From assembly GCF_038024125.1 (NCBI RefSeq), contig NZ_CP150662.1, positions 1,133,501-1,197,500 on the forward strand: a DNA stretch of 64,000 bases, given 5' to 3'. Each line of letters begins with the position of its first letter. Positions within the stretch are counted from its first letter, which is position 1. Both the position numbers and the translations under genes were made by a program. The DNA is from Polaribacter gangjinensis. Lineage in GTDB: Bacteria > Bacteroidota > Bacteroidia > Flavobacteriales > Flavobacteriaceae. Under the pieces are notes generated by a model. The model worked only from the letters and a program-made list of their open reading frames with translations, ran no database searches and was not told where the DNA came from. This document shows, piece after piece, positions 34,264-43,086 of this stretch.

Positions 34264-35424
34264 ATGGAAAGTATCAAAATTGTATATACCTCTTTTATAA
34301 AATTTGCAATTGCAATCGCTGTTTCTCAAGGCGAAACTTTAGCAGAAGCTAAGAATCGTATTCGTAAAGAATTTGAAAATCATCCAAATAAAAAGCAGTT
34401 GAATGAAATCATCAAAAAAACAACTTTAGGAAAAGAGAATCTCACTATTTTAAGTCAAAATTGCATTACAATTTGTGAAGATTTTGGACCTGACAGAGAT
34501 TATATCACCTTGATTTTATTGCTCGAAAATATCTACAAAAAAGAAGTTGTAGAAAAAATCGAAAAAGATACCATTGCAAATATCATCCAAAAGTTTAGAA
34601 AAGAAATTGAACGAATCAATGCTAAAATCCCTCCTCCTCCTTTGTACAATGTGTTGCTAGAAAGTAGATCTTTAGTAGAATGGACCACTATGATTGGTTT
34701 GTATCATTTGATTCCAAGATATAAAAGTGCGCATGAAAAACCTGTATTGCTGATGCCTCCTTACTTAGGAAATGACTATTCCACCACTTTTGTAAGGAAA
34801 TATCTAAAATCAGCCGGATTTAAAACTTATAAATGGGATTTAGGTATCAACATGATCAATTCTAAATCCTTGCCAAAACTGATTGAAAAACTCGATGAAA
34901 TTTATGAAAAACATCAAGAAAAAGTAAGTTTAGTTGGCTGGAGTGGAGGTGGCATTTTTGCGAAAATAATTGCCAACAGACATCCTGAAAAAGTAGCTCA
35001 ACTCATTACAATTGGATCTCCAGTTTGGGGAATAAAACACATGCAAACACCTGTAATCAGATCTTTAGAGTTTTTAAGAGGCAGAAAATTGCGCGAGAGA
35101 AATGAAAAACTCATCAAAGAATTAGAACAAATTCCTAAAATTCCAATTACATGTATTTATACAAAAACAGACGGATTAGTTCCTTGGAAACATTGTTTAG
35201 AGGCAGAAACGTTTAGAGATGATATCAAAAATATTGAGGTTTTTGGGAGTCATTCAGGCATGGGCGCAAATGCAACTGTGCTTTTAACTGTTGCTAAAAC
35301 CTTGCATGAAAATATCGAAAACTCGCATCAAAAAGGAATTATTTCTAAAGCAGAAAAACTTTTTTATCCTCATTTTTGGAAACAAAAAGGCATCTCAAAA
35401 TTTACAAATCTTTTTTTTAGTTAA
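34264..35424 (+). CDS. Alpha/beta-hydrolase / PHA-synthase-like esterase
   Basis: 386 residues. The first 130 are helical and of unknown type; the rest is an alpha/beta-hydrolase with LLMPPYLGNDYST, the nucleophile elbow GWSGGG (Ser227), IGSPVWG and an acid in TKTDGLVPW followed by His in GSHSGMGAN. The elbow with Trp-Ser and the placement resemble esterases found beside WS/DGAT genes. It may act on acylglycerols or long-chain acyl esters; substrate is inferred from context only. It is spaced 3 bp from both neighbours. Confidence 0.82.
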   Translation: MESIKIVYTSFIKFAIAIAVSQGETLAEAKNRIRKEFENHPNKKQLNEIIKKTTLGKENLTILSQNCITICEDFGPDRDYITLILLLENIYKKEVVEKIEKDTIANIIQKFRKEIERINAKIPPPPLYNVLLESRSLVEWTTMIGLYHLIPRYKSAHEKPVLLMPPYLGNDYSTTFVRKYLKSAGFKTYKWDLGINMINSKSLPKLIEKLDEIYEKHQEKVSLVGWSGGGIFAKIIANRHPEKVAQLITIGSPVWGIKHMQTPVIRSLEFLRGRKLRERNEKLIKELEQIPKIPITCIYTKTDGLVPWKHCLEAETFRDDIKNIEVFGSHSGMGANATVLLTVAKTLHENIENSHQKGIISKAEKLFYPHFWKQKGISKFTNLFFS

Positions 35425-35427
35425 GCT

Positions 35428-38400
35428 ATGAATCATACTCTAGAAAACTGTATCAAACATCCAAAATTTCAAGAAGAGCTTGCCAAAATAGCTCAAGAAC
35501 TTGAAATGGATTTGACTGAAGTTCAAAAAAAAGGTACTATTTGCATGGAAGAACTTTTTTCTGAACAGCATCCTATTGCAAACATGCTTTCGATCAAAGG
35601 ATTCCAGTTGATGATGAAAAAAGCTTATAACAACAAAATTGATGTTAATACGCAAGAAATCAAAAATTTGATGAAACTCATGCGTCAAAATTCAGTAGCA
35701 TTTATTTTGACTCACAAAACATATTTAGACACAGTTGTACTTGTTTCAACACTAGCAAGTTACGGAATGCCAATTCCATATTCGTTTGGCGGAATCAATT
35801 TAGCATTTCCAGGTTTTAAACAATTGGCGAAAAAATCGGGTATTATTTTTATCAGAAGAAGTTTTAAAGATGATCAAATTTATAAAGCCTCTTTAAAACA
35901 TTATATTTCATGTTTGATTGAAAATGGCGATCATTTAACTTGGAATATTGAAGGCACTCGCTCTAGAACTGGAAAAATTGTATATCCTCAAATGGGGATT
36001 TTAAAATACATCATGGAAGGTGAAAAAGCTAGCAGCAGAAACATCAAATATGTTCCTGTTTCTATTGTGTACGACTTGATTCCTGATGTAAAAGAAATGA
36101 CGGAAGAAGGAAAAGGCAAAGAAAAAAAATCCGAAGATATTGGTGTTTTTGTGAATTATATCAAAAAATTAGGCAATGAGTTTGGAAAAGCAGCCATACG
36201 TTTTGGAGATCCTGTTGATGCTTCTGAACATCAAAATGCACTAATTCCAGATATTGATGAAGACAATTATGCGCATCAAAATACCTTACCAAGATTTGCT
36301 TTTGAACTGATTCATAAAGCAAATATGATAACTCCTGTAACCACAGTTTCACTGGTTTGTACGATTTTATTGAACAATTTTGCATTGACAAAAAAGGAAA
36401 TAGAATTCAATGTCATTAAATTGATGAATTATATTGAGCAGCGCAAAAAAAATGTATTGATTGAACGTGGAAAAAGTATTGGTGCAGCTGTTCAAAAAGC
36501 ATTGAATTTATTGAAAAGTGCAGGTATCATTCAAAAAAACAAAGCAGGCTACAAAACACAATACAATATAGATGCGTCAGAATTTTTATCAGCCACCTAT
36601 TATGCAAACATGGCTGCTGCGCATTTGTACCACAGAGCTTTTATAGAAATGGCTTTGGTAAAAATTCGAGAAGTTGAAGCTTCTGAACGAATTGTTGCTT
36701 TTTGGGAAGAAATTATGAACCTCAGAAATCTCTTTAAATTTGAGTTTTTCTACACAAATAAGCCCCAATTTAGTTCAGAAATTGAAGCAGAAATGAAATT
36801 GTTTGATAAAAATTGGCGAACTATTTTATCAAATCCTGAGGCTACAATTGAAGAATTACTTTCAAAACAAGAATTGTTTGTTTCAAAAGCATTGTTATTA
36901 ACTTACTTAGAAGCCAACAAAGTTGTTTGTTACACACTAGAAACGTGGGATTTAGAGGATGAATTTAATGAAGAAACTTTCGTAGAATTGTGTCTTTTCA
37001 AAGGAAAAGAATTGCATTGGCAAAATAGGATTAGCAGATTAGAGAGCGCAACTAAACCGTTTTTAATCAGTGCTTTGCGATTGGCAAAAAACAGCAAATT
37101 AACACCCTCAAACAATAAAATTAATTCTAAATTATTAGCTGATTGGATGATTTTATTAGAAAATTTGACGGATCGTTTGCAATTTTTACAAAAATTAGAA
37201 TTGGTCAATTCTAAAAAAATAAAAGAAGATTTTACAGAAAAGCTTGTTCCTGGAATTGATACAAACCAAGTTGTTTTAGATGATGAAGAAGGAAGTCATA
37301 TTGCTGCTTTTTTTGATTTAGATAGAACATTAATCAATGATTTTTCAGCGAAACAATTTTTAAAATCAAGATTGTTAAGTGGACAATCAACCACCAAAGA
37401 AATTTTATCTCAATTTGCTTCCATATTAGTGTATGCAGCAGGAAATCGTGATTTTGAAACGCTTACTAAAATTGCTGCTTTAGGAATCAAAGGCGTCAAA
37501 GAAAATGAATTTATTAAATTGGGTGAAGAAGTATATCAAGATTATTTAATGAATACGATTTATCCAGAGGCTAAAATTTTGATTGATTCTCATCTTAAAA
37601 AAGGACATAGAGTTGTAATTATTTCTGCAGCAACAAGTTATCAAATTGAACCAATTGCAAAAGAGTTAGGAATAAAAGACATCTTCGGAACAGAATTGGA
37701 AGTAAAAAGAGGAAAATTCACAGGAGAAATCAATGAGATTTGTTGGGCTGAAGGAAAAGCAAAAGCTGCCAAAAAATTCGCTAAAAAAAACACCATTGAC
37801 TTATCAAAAAGCTTTTTTTACACAGACAGTTTTGATGATTTCCCTCTATTAGAATTGGTTGGAAAACCCATTGCTACAAATCCAGATTCAAGACTTTCGC
37901 AAGTGGCTTTTGAAAATAATTGGCCCATTTTACGATTCAAAGAAAACAGTAAAAAACCACTTGTCAATGGTTTACGAACAGGTTTAGCAGCTGCCAGTAT
38001 TTATCCATCAGCATTGAAAGGATTGCTAAAAGGAAGTTTATTGTTAGATGTCAAAGAGGGTAGAAACACTACTTTGGCAAGTATTGGCGATTTAGGAACC
38101 AAATTTGCAGGTTTGGAAATTGCCATCAAAGGAAAACACATTTTAGAAGAAAATAGACCCGCTGTTTTTTGTTTCAATCACCAAAGTTCTGCTGATTTTT
38201 TCATCTTATTAAAAATCTTGCGAAAAGATATTGCAGGAGTTGCAAAAAAGGAACTTGAAATGACACCTTTAGGACCTGTTTTTAAAGCTTTAGGAGCTAT
38301 TTTTATTGATAGAGCTGATAAGAAAAAAGCCATTGAAGCAATGAAACCAGCTGTTGAAGCACTGAAAAATGGCACATCAATCGTAATTGCTCCAGAAGGA

Positions 38401-38658
38401 ACCAGAAGTGGCAGCAAAAAATTAGGAGTTTTCAAAAAAGGAGCTTTTCACTTGGCAATGAAAGGTGGTGTTCCTATTGTACCTATTGTCATTAAAAATG
38501 CATATTTGGCTATGCCAAAAGGAAGCAATATTTTCAATCCTACTGCAATTGAAGTGGTAATTTTAGATCCTGTTGACACGTCTGAATGGAAACCTAAAAA
38601 CATAGATTTGTATGTGGAGGAAGTTAGAAATATGTTCATAAAAGAGTTAGAAAATTAA
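35428..38658 (+). CDS. Triple fusion: PlsB-like acyltransferase - HAD phosphatase - PlsC acyltransferase
   Basis: 1076 residues. The N-terminal part is a glycerol-3-phosphate acyltransferase-like domain with HKTYLD (His96-Asp101) and EGTRSRTGK. The middle is a HAD-IB phosphatase (about 620-830) starting AFFDLDRTL with Asp630 and Asp632, and with the YTDSFDDFPLL loop. The C-terminal part is a PlsC domain (about 890-1070) with NHQSSAD (His918-Asp923) and PEGTRSGSK. In one chain it could acylate both positions of glycerol-3-phosphate and remove the phosphate, giving diacylglycerol for the WS/DGAT. That combined activity is inference from the domains and from the gpsA gene that follows. Confidence 0.92.
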   Translation: MNHTLENCIKHPKFQEELAKIAQELEMDLTEVQKKGTICMEELFSEQHPIANMLSIKGFQLMMKKAYNNKIDVNTQEIKNLMKLMRQNSVAFILTHKTYLDTVVLVSTLASYGMPIPYSFGGINLAFPGFKQLAKKSGIIFIRRSFKDDQIYKASLKHYISCLIENGDHLTWNIEGTRSRTGKIVYPQMGILKYIMEGEKASSRNIKYVPVSIVYDLIPDVKEMTEEGKGKEKKSEDIGVFVNYIKKLGNEFGKAAIRFGDPVDASEHQNALIPDIDEDNYAHQNTLPRFAFELIHKANMITPVTTVSLVCTILLNNFALTKKEIEFNVIKLMNYIEQRKKNVLIERGKSIGAAVQKALNLLKSAGIIQKNKAGYKTQYNIDASEFLSATYYANMAAAHLYHRAFIEMALVKIREVEASERIVAFWEEIMNLRNLFKFEFFYTNKPQFSSEIEAEMKLFDKNWRTILSNPEATIEELLSKQELFVSKALLLTYLEANKVVCYTLETWDLEDEFNEETFVELCLFKGKELHWQNRISRLESATKPFLISALRLAKNSKLTPSNNKINSKLLADWMILLENLTDRLQFLQKLELVNSKKIKEDFTEKLVPGIDTNQVVLDDEEGSHIAAFFDLDRTLINDFSAKQFLKSRLLSGQSTTKEILSQFASILVYAAGNRDFETLTKIAALGIKGVKENEFIKLGEEVYQDYLMNTIYPEAKILIDSHLKKGHRVVIISAATSYQIEPIAKELGIKDIFGTELEVKRGKFTGEINEICWAEGKAKAAKKFAKKNTIDLSKSFFYTDSFDDFPLLELVGKPIATNPDSRLSQVAFENNWPILRFKENSKKPLVNGLRTGLAAASIYPSALKGLLKGSLLLDVKEGRNTTLASIGDLGTKFAGLEIAIKGKHILEENRPAVFCFNHQSSADFFILLKILRKDIAGVAKKELEMTPLGPVFKALGAIFIDRADKKKAIEAMKPAVEALKNGTSIVIAPEGTRSGSKKLGVFKKGAFHLAMKGGVPIVPIVIKNAYLAMPKGSNIFNPTAIEVVILDPVDTSEWKPKNIDLYVEEVRNMFIKELEN

Positions 38659-38669
38659 AATCAATACTT

Positions 38670-39671
38670 ATGAAACTAAAAGTTGGATTGTTGGGAGGAG
38701 GTTCTTGGGGAACAACAGTTGCCTCATTAACTGCAAAAAATAGCCCAACCATAATTTGGGCAAGAGATGAAGAAATTGTTAATGAAATCAATGAATTTCA
38801 TACAAACGAAAAATATTTACCTCATGCTAAACTAACACCTTCATTAAGAGCTTCAACCTCCATCAAAGAAACTGTTGAAGATGCTGATGTCATAGTTATG
38901 GGAGTTCCTTCTCAAAGTTTGCGCAAAGTATTAGAAGAGGCAAAACCATACATAAGACCTTGGGTTCCTGTAATTAATTTGGCAAAAGGATTAGAATTGA
39001 ACACCAAAAAACGAATGACAGAAATTATCGAAGAAATTTTACCCGAAAATCCTGCAGGAGTATTAACAGGTCCGAATTTGGCGAAAGAAATTCATTTTGG
39101 AAAAGCAGCTGCAGCTGTAATTGCTATGGTTGATCACAACATAGCCTCAAGATTACAAACTGTTTTTAGCTCAGGTTTATTTCGAGTTTACACAAATGAT
39201 GATGTAATTGGTTGTGAATTAGGTGGAGCTTTAAAAAATATTATTGCCATTGCAACTGGAATGGGTGATGGCGCAAATGCTGGTGATAACACACGTGCAG
39301 CCATTATTACAAGAGGATTGTCTGAATTGACACGTTTGGGAGTTGCTATGGGTGGTAAAAAAAGTACATTTGCTGGTTTGGCTGGAATGGGAGATTTGGT
39401 TGCCACATGTTCAAGTTCAAAAAGTAGAAATCATCACGTTGGATTTCAATTGGGAAGAGGCAAAAAATTGGAAGAAATCATCAGTGAAATGAATGAAGTT
39501 GCTGAAGGTGTAAAAACCGCAAAAGTCGTGATGGAATTAGCGAAAGAATATCAAGTTGATATGCCAATTTCTAGAGAAATTTACAAAGTTTTATACGAAG
39601 GAAATACCGTAAATGACGCCTTTAAAGGATTGATTAAATATGAAGTTGGTTCAGAAAAAGAACCAGGTTAA
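38670..39671 (+). CDS. gpsA: NAD(P)-dependent glycerol-3-phosphate dehydrogenase
   Basis: 333 residues, normal GpsA length. It reduces dihydroxyacetone phosphate to glycerol-3-phosphate, the backbone for acylglycerols. Visible are the N-terminal Rossmann motif GLLGGGSWGTTVA, GPNLAKEI with the catalytic Lys region, ELGGALKNIIAIATGMGDG and the GLAGMGDLVATC segment. It sits 11 bp after the acyltransferase fusion, supplying its substrate. In most bacteria gpsA is unlinked to storage-lipid genes, so the placement is informative. Confidence 0.97.
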   Translation: MKLKVGLLGGGSWGTTVASLTAKNSPTIIWARDEEIVNEINEFHTNEKYLPHAKLTPSLRASTSIKETVEDADVIVMGVPSQSLRKVLEEAKPYIRPWVPVINLAKGLELNTKKRMTEIIEEILPENPAGVLTGPNLAKEIHFGKAAAAVIAMVDHNIASRLQTVFSSGLFRVYTNDDVIGCELGGALKNIIAIATGMGDGANAGDNTRAAIITRGLSELTRLGVAMGGKKSTFAGLAGMGDLVATCSSSKSRNHHVGFQLGRGKKLEEIISEMNEVAEGVKTAKVVMELAKEYQVDMPISREIYKVLYEGNTVNDAFKGLIKYEVGSEKEPG

Positions 39672-39681
39672 ACATGCGATT

Positions 39682-40191
39682 ATGAACAAAAAACAAGAAC
39701 AAACTGCCTCTTTTATGGTTCGTTTTCAGCAAGAGATTTTTGAAGAAAATGGCGAATCAAAAGTACAATGGAAAGGGAAAATATCTCACATTCAAGATGG
39801 TGATGAAAAACGTTTTGCTGATTTCAAGGATGCACTTCAATTCATGCAAAAAAAATTAAATGCCCTAACTGAAGAAGCTACCAAAAATCAACCTCAAGAG
39901 GAGCAAGAAAACATCTTACAAAAAAGTCTTTCTATGTGGAAAACCATTAAAGATGTAGGTCCAAAAGTACTGAAAGAAACTTTAAAAGATCCTAAAAAAC
40001 AATTACATAATTTACAAGATCAATTGCAAGACCAAATCACTACAATTGGTGAAGAAATCAGTGAAAAAGTACAAATTGATCAATGGAAAAATGCCTCAAA
40101 ATCTGATTTTCACAAAGTGCAACAACAAATTGAAGATTTGACTGCTGAAATCAAAAAATTGTCAAAAAAAATAGACAATCAAAAGAAATAA
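39682..40191 (+). CDS. Coiled-coil protein of the lipid operon, 169 aa
   Basis: The start at ATG 39682 is preferred because the longer frame (39640) overlaps gpsA. Residues 8-60 are a compact domain (SFMVRFQQEIFEENGESKVQW, then KISHIQDGDEKRFADF) of a type seen near phasins and polyester granule genes in other bacteria. The remainder is amphipathic helix and a coiled coil (about 130-165) rich in Lys and Gln. It could coat lipid inclusions, like a phasin; this is inferred from context. No membrane segment. Confidence 0.7.
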   Translation: MNKKQEQTASFMVRFQQEIFEENGESKVQWKGKISHIQDGDEKRFADFKDALQFMQKKLNALTEEATKNQPQEEQENILQKSLSMWKTIKDVGPKVLKETLKDPKKQLHNLQDQLQDQITTIGEEISEKVQIDQWKNASKSDFHKVQQQIEDLTAEIKKLSKKIDNQKK

Positions 40192-40201
40192 TTCTTGTTA
40201 A

Positions 40202-41005
40202 ATGTCTGATTTACTCCAACAAATAAAACAATTAAAATCCTTTGAAGAACAAGCTGAAATTAAAATTCAGACACTTGGGAATTTTGTATTGTGGAGAAAT
40301 CAAGAAAAAATTAACGACAAAGAATGGAGTCGTGATAAATCCATGCAACTATTTCAATACTTTATTTCCAACAGAAAAAAAAATGCGCTTCACAAAGAAA
40401 AAATCATGGATCATTTGTGGGAAGATTGGGATGATCGCGATTTTAAAGTCGCACTTCATGGCATTCAAAAAGTATTAGAACCCAATAGAATCAATAGAAC
40501 TGAACCCAATTTTATCATCAGACAAGGAGTAAGTTATCAAATTGATTTAGAAAAAGTTTGGATTGATGTAGAAGCTTTAGAAAAATACGTAATTATTGGT
40601 AATGAAGCTTTTACCATTGACAAATCAATCGCAAAAATTGCTTACAAAAACGCTATTGAATTATATAAAGGCTCCTTTTTACCATCAAGAATTTATGAAG
40701 ATTGGACATCAGAAGAACGCGAAAAAAATCAGTTATTGATTTTAGGAACCTACATTACTTTAGCCGAATTAATGTTGGATGAAAACCCACTAGAAAGCAT
40801 TCGTTTGGCGCAAAATGCACTAGAAATTGATGCTACTTGGGAAGACGCTTATCGTATTCAAATGCAAGGTTACCTTATAAAAGGAAATAGACCACAAGCA
40901 TTAAAAACCTATCTAAAATGTGAAGTTATTTTAGAGGAAGAATATGGAATTGCACCTTTGCCTGAAACGAAAAAATTACTACAACTCATAGAAGAAATAC
41001 ATTAA
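40202..41005 (+). CDS. SARP-type transcriptional activator (winged HTH + BTAD)
   Basis: 267 residues. The N-terminal 100 form an OmpR-type winged helix (KIQTLGNFVLW, WSRDKSMQLFQYF, MDHLWEDWDDRDFKVALHGI). The rest is a bacterial transcriptional activator domain of TPR-like helices (NAIELYKGSFLP, ALEIDATWEDAYRIQMQGYLIKG, EEYGIAPLPETKKL). This is the domain arrangement of Streptomyces antibiotic regulatory proteins. SARPs bind 7-bp direct repeats with 11-bp period, 8 bp before the -10 box; two such arrays lie immediately downstream. It is the last gene of the lipid operon. Confidence 0.9.
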   Translation: MSDLLQQIKQLKSFEEQAEIKIQTLGNFVLWRNQEKINDKEWSRDKSMQLFQYFISNRKKNALHKEKIMDHLWEDWDDRDFKVALHGIQKVLEPNRINRTEPNFIIRQGVSYQIDLEKVWIDVEALEKYVIIGNEAFTIDKSIAKIAYKNAIELYKGSFLPSRIYEDWTSEEREKNQLLILGTYITLAELMLDENPLESIRLAQNALEIDATWEDAYRIQMQGYLIKGNRPQALKTYLKCEVILEEEYGIAPLPETKKLLQLIEEIH

Positions 41006-41026
41006 TTATCAATAAGTTATATTTTT

Positions 41027-41060
41027 GTAACTCATTTGCAACTCCTGTATTTTACATTTG
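41027..41060 (+). promoter_or_regulatory. SARP-type promoter 1 before the phasin-like genes
   Basis: Heptamers GTAACTC (41027-41033) and GCAACTC (41038-41044) with an 11-bp period, then exactly 8 bp, then the -7 element TACATTTG (41053-41060). The heptamers take the place of a -33 box. Confidence 0.8.
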
Positions 41061-41110
41061 TATAAAAATTTAGGAAACTGAGTTTTAGAAAAATTAGTCA
41101 ACTTGTAAAT

Positions 41111-41144
41111 GTAACTCAGTTGTAACTCATCAAACGTACATTTG
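41111..41144 (+). promoter_or_regulatory. SARP-type promoter 2 before the phasin-like genes
   Basis: Heptamers GTAACTC (41111-41117) and GTAACTC (41122-41128) with an 11-bp period, exactly 8 bp, then TACATTTG (41137-41144). Same geometry as promoter 1, 84 bp downstream of it and 38 bp before ATG 41183. Confidence 0.82.
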
Positions 41145-41182
41145 TATTATCAAATTTAAAAAAATATAAAAAACAATATATC

Positions 41183-41989
41183 ATGGCAACAAAAAAGTCA
41201 AAAAAAGAAAACATAGGAAAAGCAAAAGCAATCGTAAAAAAAATCAATAATGATTTGATTGATGCTTCTTTCAATGCTATTGAAACTACCGTAAAAACTG
41301 GAGAAAAATGGCAAAAATTAACGGCTAAATTGCTTAAAAAAGCAGAACCATTAACAAAGCAACAAATCAATATGATGGTTGAAACTGCTGAATCAATCAA
41401 AAGTCAATTAGAAAATGGTACTGAACGATTGAAAACTTTGGTTGGTTATGACCACAAAATGGTAGAAAATGCAAAGAAAAAAATTACTGAAAATCCTTTA
41501 GTTGAAAAAGCTGAAGAGGTAAAAAACAAAATTGAAAAAGAAGTTGCAAACAATAAATTTGTAAAAAAAGCTGAAAAAATTGCTGATAAAATCAAGAAAA
41601 ACATCACTGAAACTATTGAAGAAGTGAAAGAAAAAGTTGAGAACTATACAGAAGATATTTTAACAGAAGAACCAAAAAAAGCAGCTCCAAAAGCTAAAAA
41701 AAATACTCCTGTAAAAAAAACGACTGAAAAAGTTGTTGTAGAAAAAACAGATGTTGTGGATGATTTAAAAGCAATCAAAGGAATTGGTCCTGTTTTAGAA
41801 AAATCATTGAATGAATTGAACATCACTTCGTATGCACAAATTGCAAATATGACAATCAAAGATTTGACAAATTTGTTGAATGATGCTGGTGTAAATGCAA
41901 AAATTTACGATTTATCAGGTTGGAAAGCTCAGGCTAAATTAGCGATGAAAGGCGATTTAGAAGCCGTAAAAAATTGGTCAAAAAAATAA
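41183..41989 (+). CDS. Phasin-like protein with C-terminal helix-hairpin-helix domain
   Basis: 268 residues. Residues about 10-125 are amphipathic helices of phasin type (DASFNAIETTVKTGEKWQKLTAKLLKKAEPL, read in parts), residues 125-195 are a highly charged Lys/Glu/Ala-rich linker, and residues about 195-268 contain a helix-hairpin-helix unit (LKAIKGIGPVLEKSLNEL) like that of DUF4332-type proteins. Phasins coat storage granules; the HhH domain usually contacts nucleic acid or proteins. A granule protein that also binds DNA would parallel PhaF/PhaM of polyester-forming bacteria. Two SARP-type promoters precede the gene. Confidence 0.75.
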   Translation: MATKKSKKENIGKAKAIVKKINNDLIDASFNAIETTVKTGEKWQKLTAKLLKKAEPLTKQQINMMVETAESIKSQLENGTERLKTLVGYDHKMVENAKKKITENPLVEKAEEVKNKIEKEVANNKFVKKAEKIADKIKKNITETIEEVKEKVENYTEDILTEEPKKAAPKAKKNTPVKKTTEKVVVEKTDVVDDLKAIKGIGPVLEKSLNELNITSYAQIANMTIKDLTNLLNDAGVNAKIYDLSGWKAQAKLAMKGDLEAVKNWSKK

Positions 41990-42014
41990 TTTAATCTTTT
42001 AAAATTCAGAAATT

Positions 42015-42302
42015 ATGAATACTAAAATTAAAAAAGTAAACATCGCTGAAACAGTAACAAAAGCGATAGAAACAGCAAAAGTAAACGCAAAAAAAGCAAA
42101 TGAATTTGCGTTAAACAAAACAGAAGAAGTAGTTACAGAGGGAATTTCTGTAGCCACTCAATGGCAACAAGTAACTGACAAAGCGTTGAAATCAGGTATT
42201 AAATTGATGGAAAATCAACAAAATATTGTGTTTGATGCTTTAGAAACTTACAAAAATCATTTAGTAAAAGGAAAAAAAAGATTCAGCAAATTATTCGCTT
42301 AA
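42015..42302 (+). CDS. Small phasin-like protein, 95 aa
   Basis: A Lys-rich, all-helical protein with no cysteines: VTKAIETAKVNAKKANEFALNKTE, then ISVATQWQQVTDKALKSGIKLMENQQNIVFDALETYK (in parts). It resembles the N-terminal half of the preceding protein in composition and motif (ATQWQQVTDKALK against GEKWQKLTAKLLK). It probably coats lipid inclusions or self-associates. It follows after 25 bp and ends before a terminator, so both genes use the SARP-type promoters. Confidence 0.72.
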   Translation: MNTKIKKVNIAETVTKAIETAKVNAKKANEFALNKTEEVVTEGISVATQWQQVTDKALKSGIKLMENQQNIVFDALETYKNHLVKGKKRFSKLFA

Positions 42303-42322
42303 AATTTTCCACTTCAATTTTA

Positions 42323-42354
42323 AAAAACCAAGTTAATTTTAACTTGGTTTTTTG
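42323..42354 (+). terminator. Terminator after the phasin-like genes
   Basis: AAAAAACCAAGTTA pairs with TAACTTGGTTTTTT; T run follows. Confidence 0.85.
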
Positions 42355-42375
42355 TTTTATATGCGTCAGATTTTC

Positions 42376-42404
42376 TTTGAACAGTAAAACGTTTCGTATT
42401 TTTG
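42376..42404 (+). promoter_or_regulatory. Promoter of the TetR-ABC1 unit
   Basis: TTTG at 42376-42379 and TATTTTTG at 42397-42404 with a 17-bp spacer, 16 bp before ATG 42421: a full Bacteroidota consensus. Confidence 0.65.
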
Positions 42405-42420
42405 CACAATAAATTTTTGT

Positions 42421-43083
42421 ATGGCTAAAAAGAAGAAAATTACGAGAGATGACATTTTTACCATTTACATGGATTATGTCATCAAAAATGAAGAGAAACC
42501 ATCTGATATTAATGACTTTTGCATAGAAACAAAAATCAAAGAAGATGATTTTTTAGCGCATTTTACTTCCTTAAAAAAAGTAGAAAAAGCAATCTACAAA
42601 GAACTCTTTTTAAATTCATTAGAAGTGCTTCATGAAAGTGAAGAATTTTCAACTTTTGATACAAAAAACAAATTAATCAGTCTGTATTTTACTTTTTTTG
42701 AAAATCTAACGCTTAATAGAGAATTTGTGTTAGTTTCATTGAAAGGCTGTAAAAATCAAGTGCAATCTTTCAGTATTTTATCAAGCTTACAAAAAAGTTT
42801 CATCCTTTTTATTGACGAATTACAAATTTCAGAAAGCATATTGCCTATTGAAGGTTTAGAAAAATTTCAACAAAAATTAATTAGTCAATCATTGTGGTTT
42901 CAACTGTTTTTTACCATAAAATTTTGGTTGGATGACACCTCAGAATCTTTTGAAAAAACAGACATTTTTATCGAAAAATCAATCAACACCAGCTTCGAAC
43001 TTTTGGAAAACAAATTTCTAAAAAATGCCTTTGACCTTGGGAAGTTTATTTATAAAGAATCTTTTCAAAAAAACGCCCAATAA
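42421..43083 (+). CDS. TetR-family transcriptional regulator
   Basis: 220 residues. The N-terminal 55 residues form a TetR helix-turn-helix that is rather divergent (DDIFTIYMDYVIKNEEKPSDINDFCIETKIKEDDFLAHFTS in parts), with the rest a helical ligand/dimer domain rich in Phe and Leu. Ligands may be acyl-CoA or lipids given the neighbours, but nothing in the sequence proves it. It is 3 bp upstream of the ABC1 kinase gene, which it is likely to control. Confidence 0.8.
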   Translation: MAKKKKITRDDIFTIYMDYVIKNEEKPSDINDFCIETKIKEDDFLAHFTSLKKVEKAIYKELFLNSLEVLHESEEFSTFDTKNKLISLYFTFFENLTLNREFVLVSLKGCKNQVQSFSILSSLQKSFILFIDELQISESILPIEGLEKFQQKLISQSLWFQLFFTIKFWLDDTSESFEKTDIFIEKSINTSFELLENKFLKNAFDLGKFIYKESFQKNAQ

Positions 43084-43086
43084 GAA

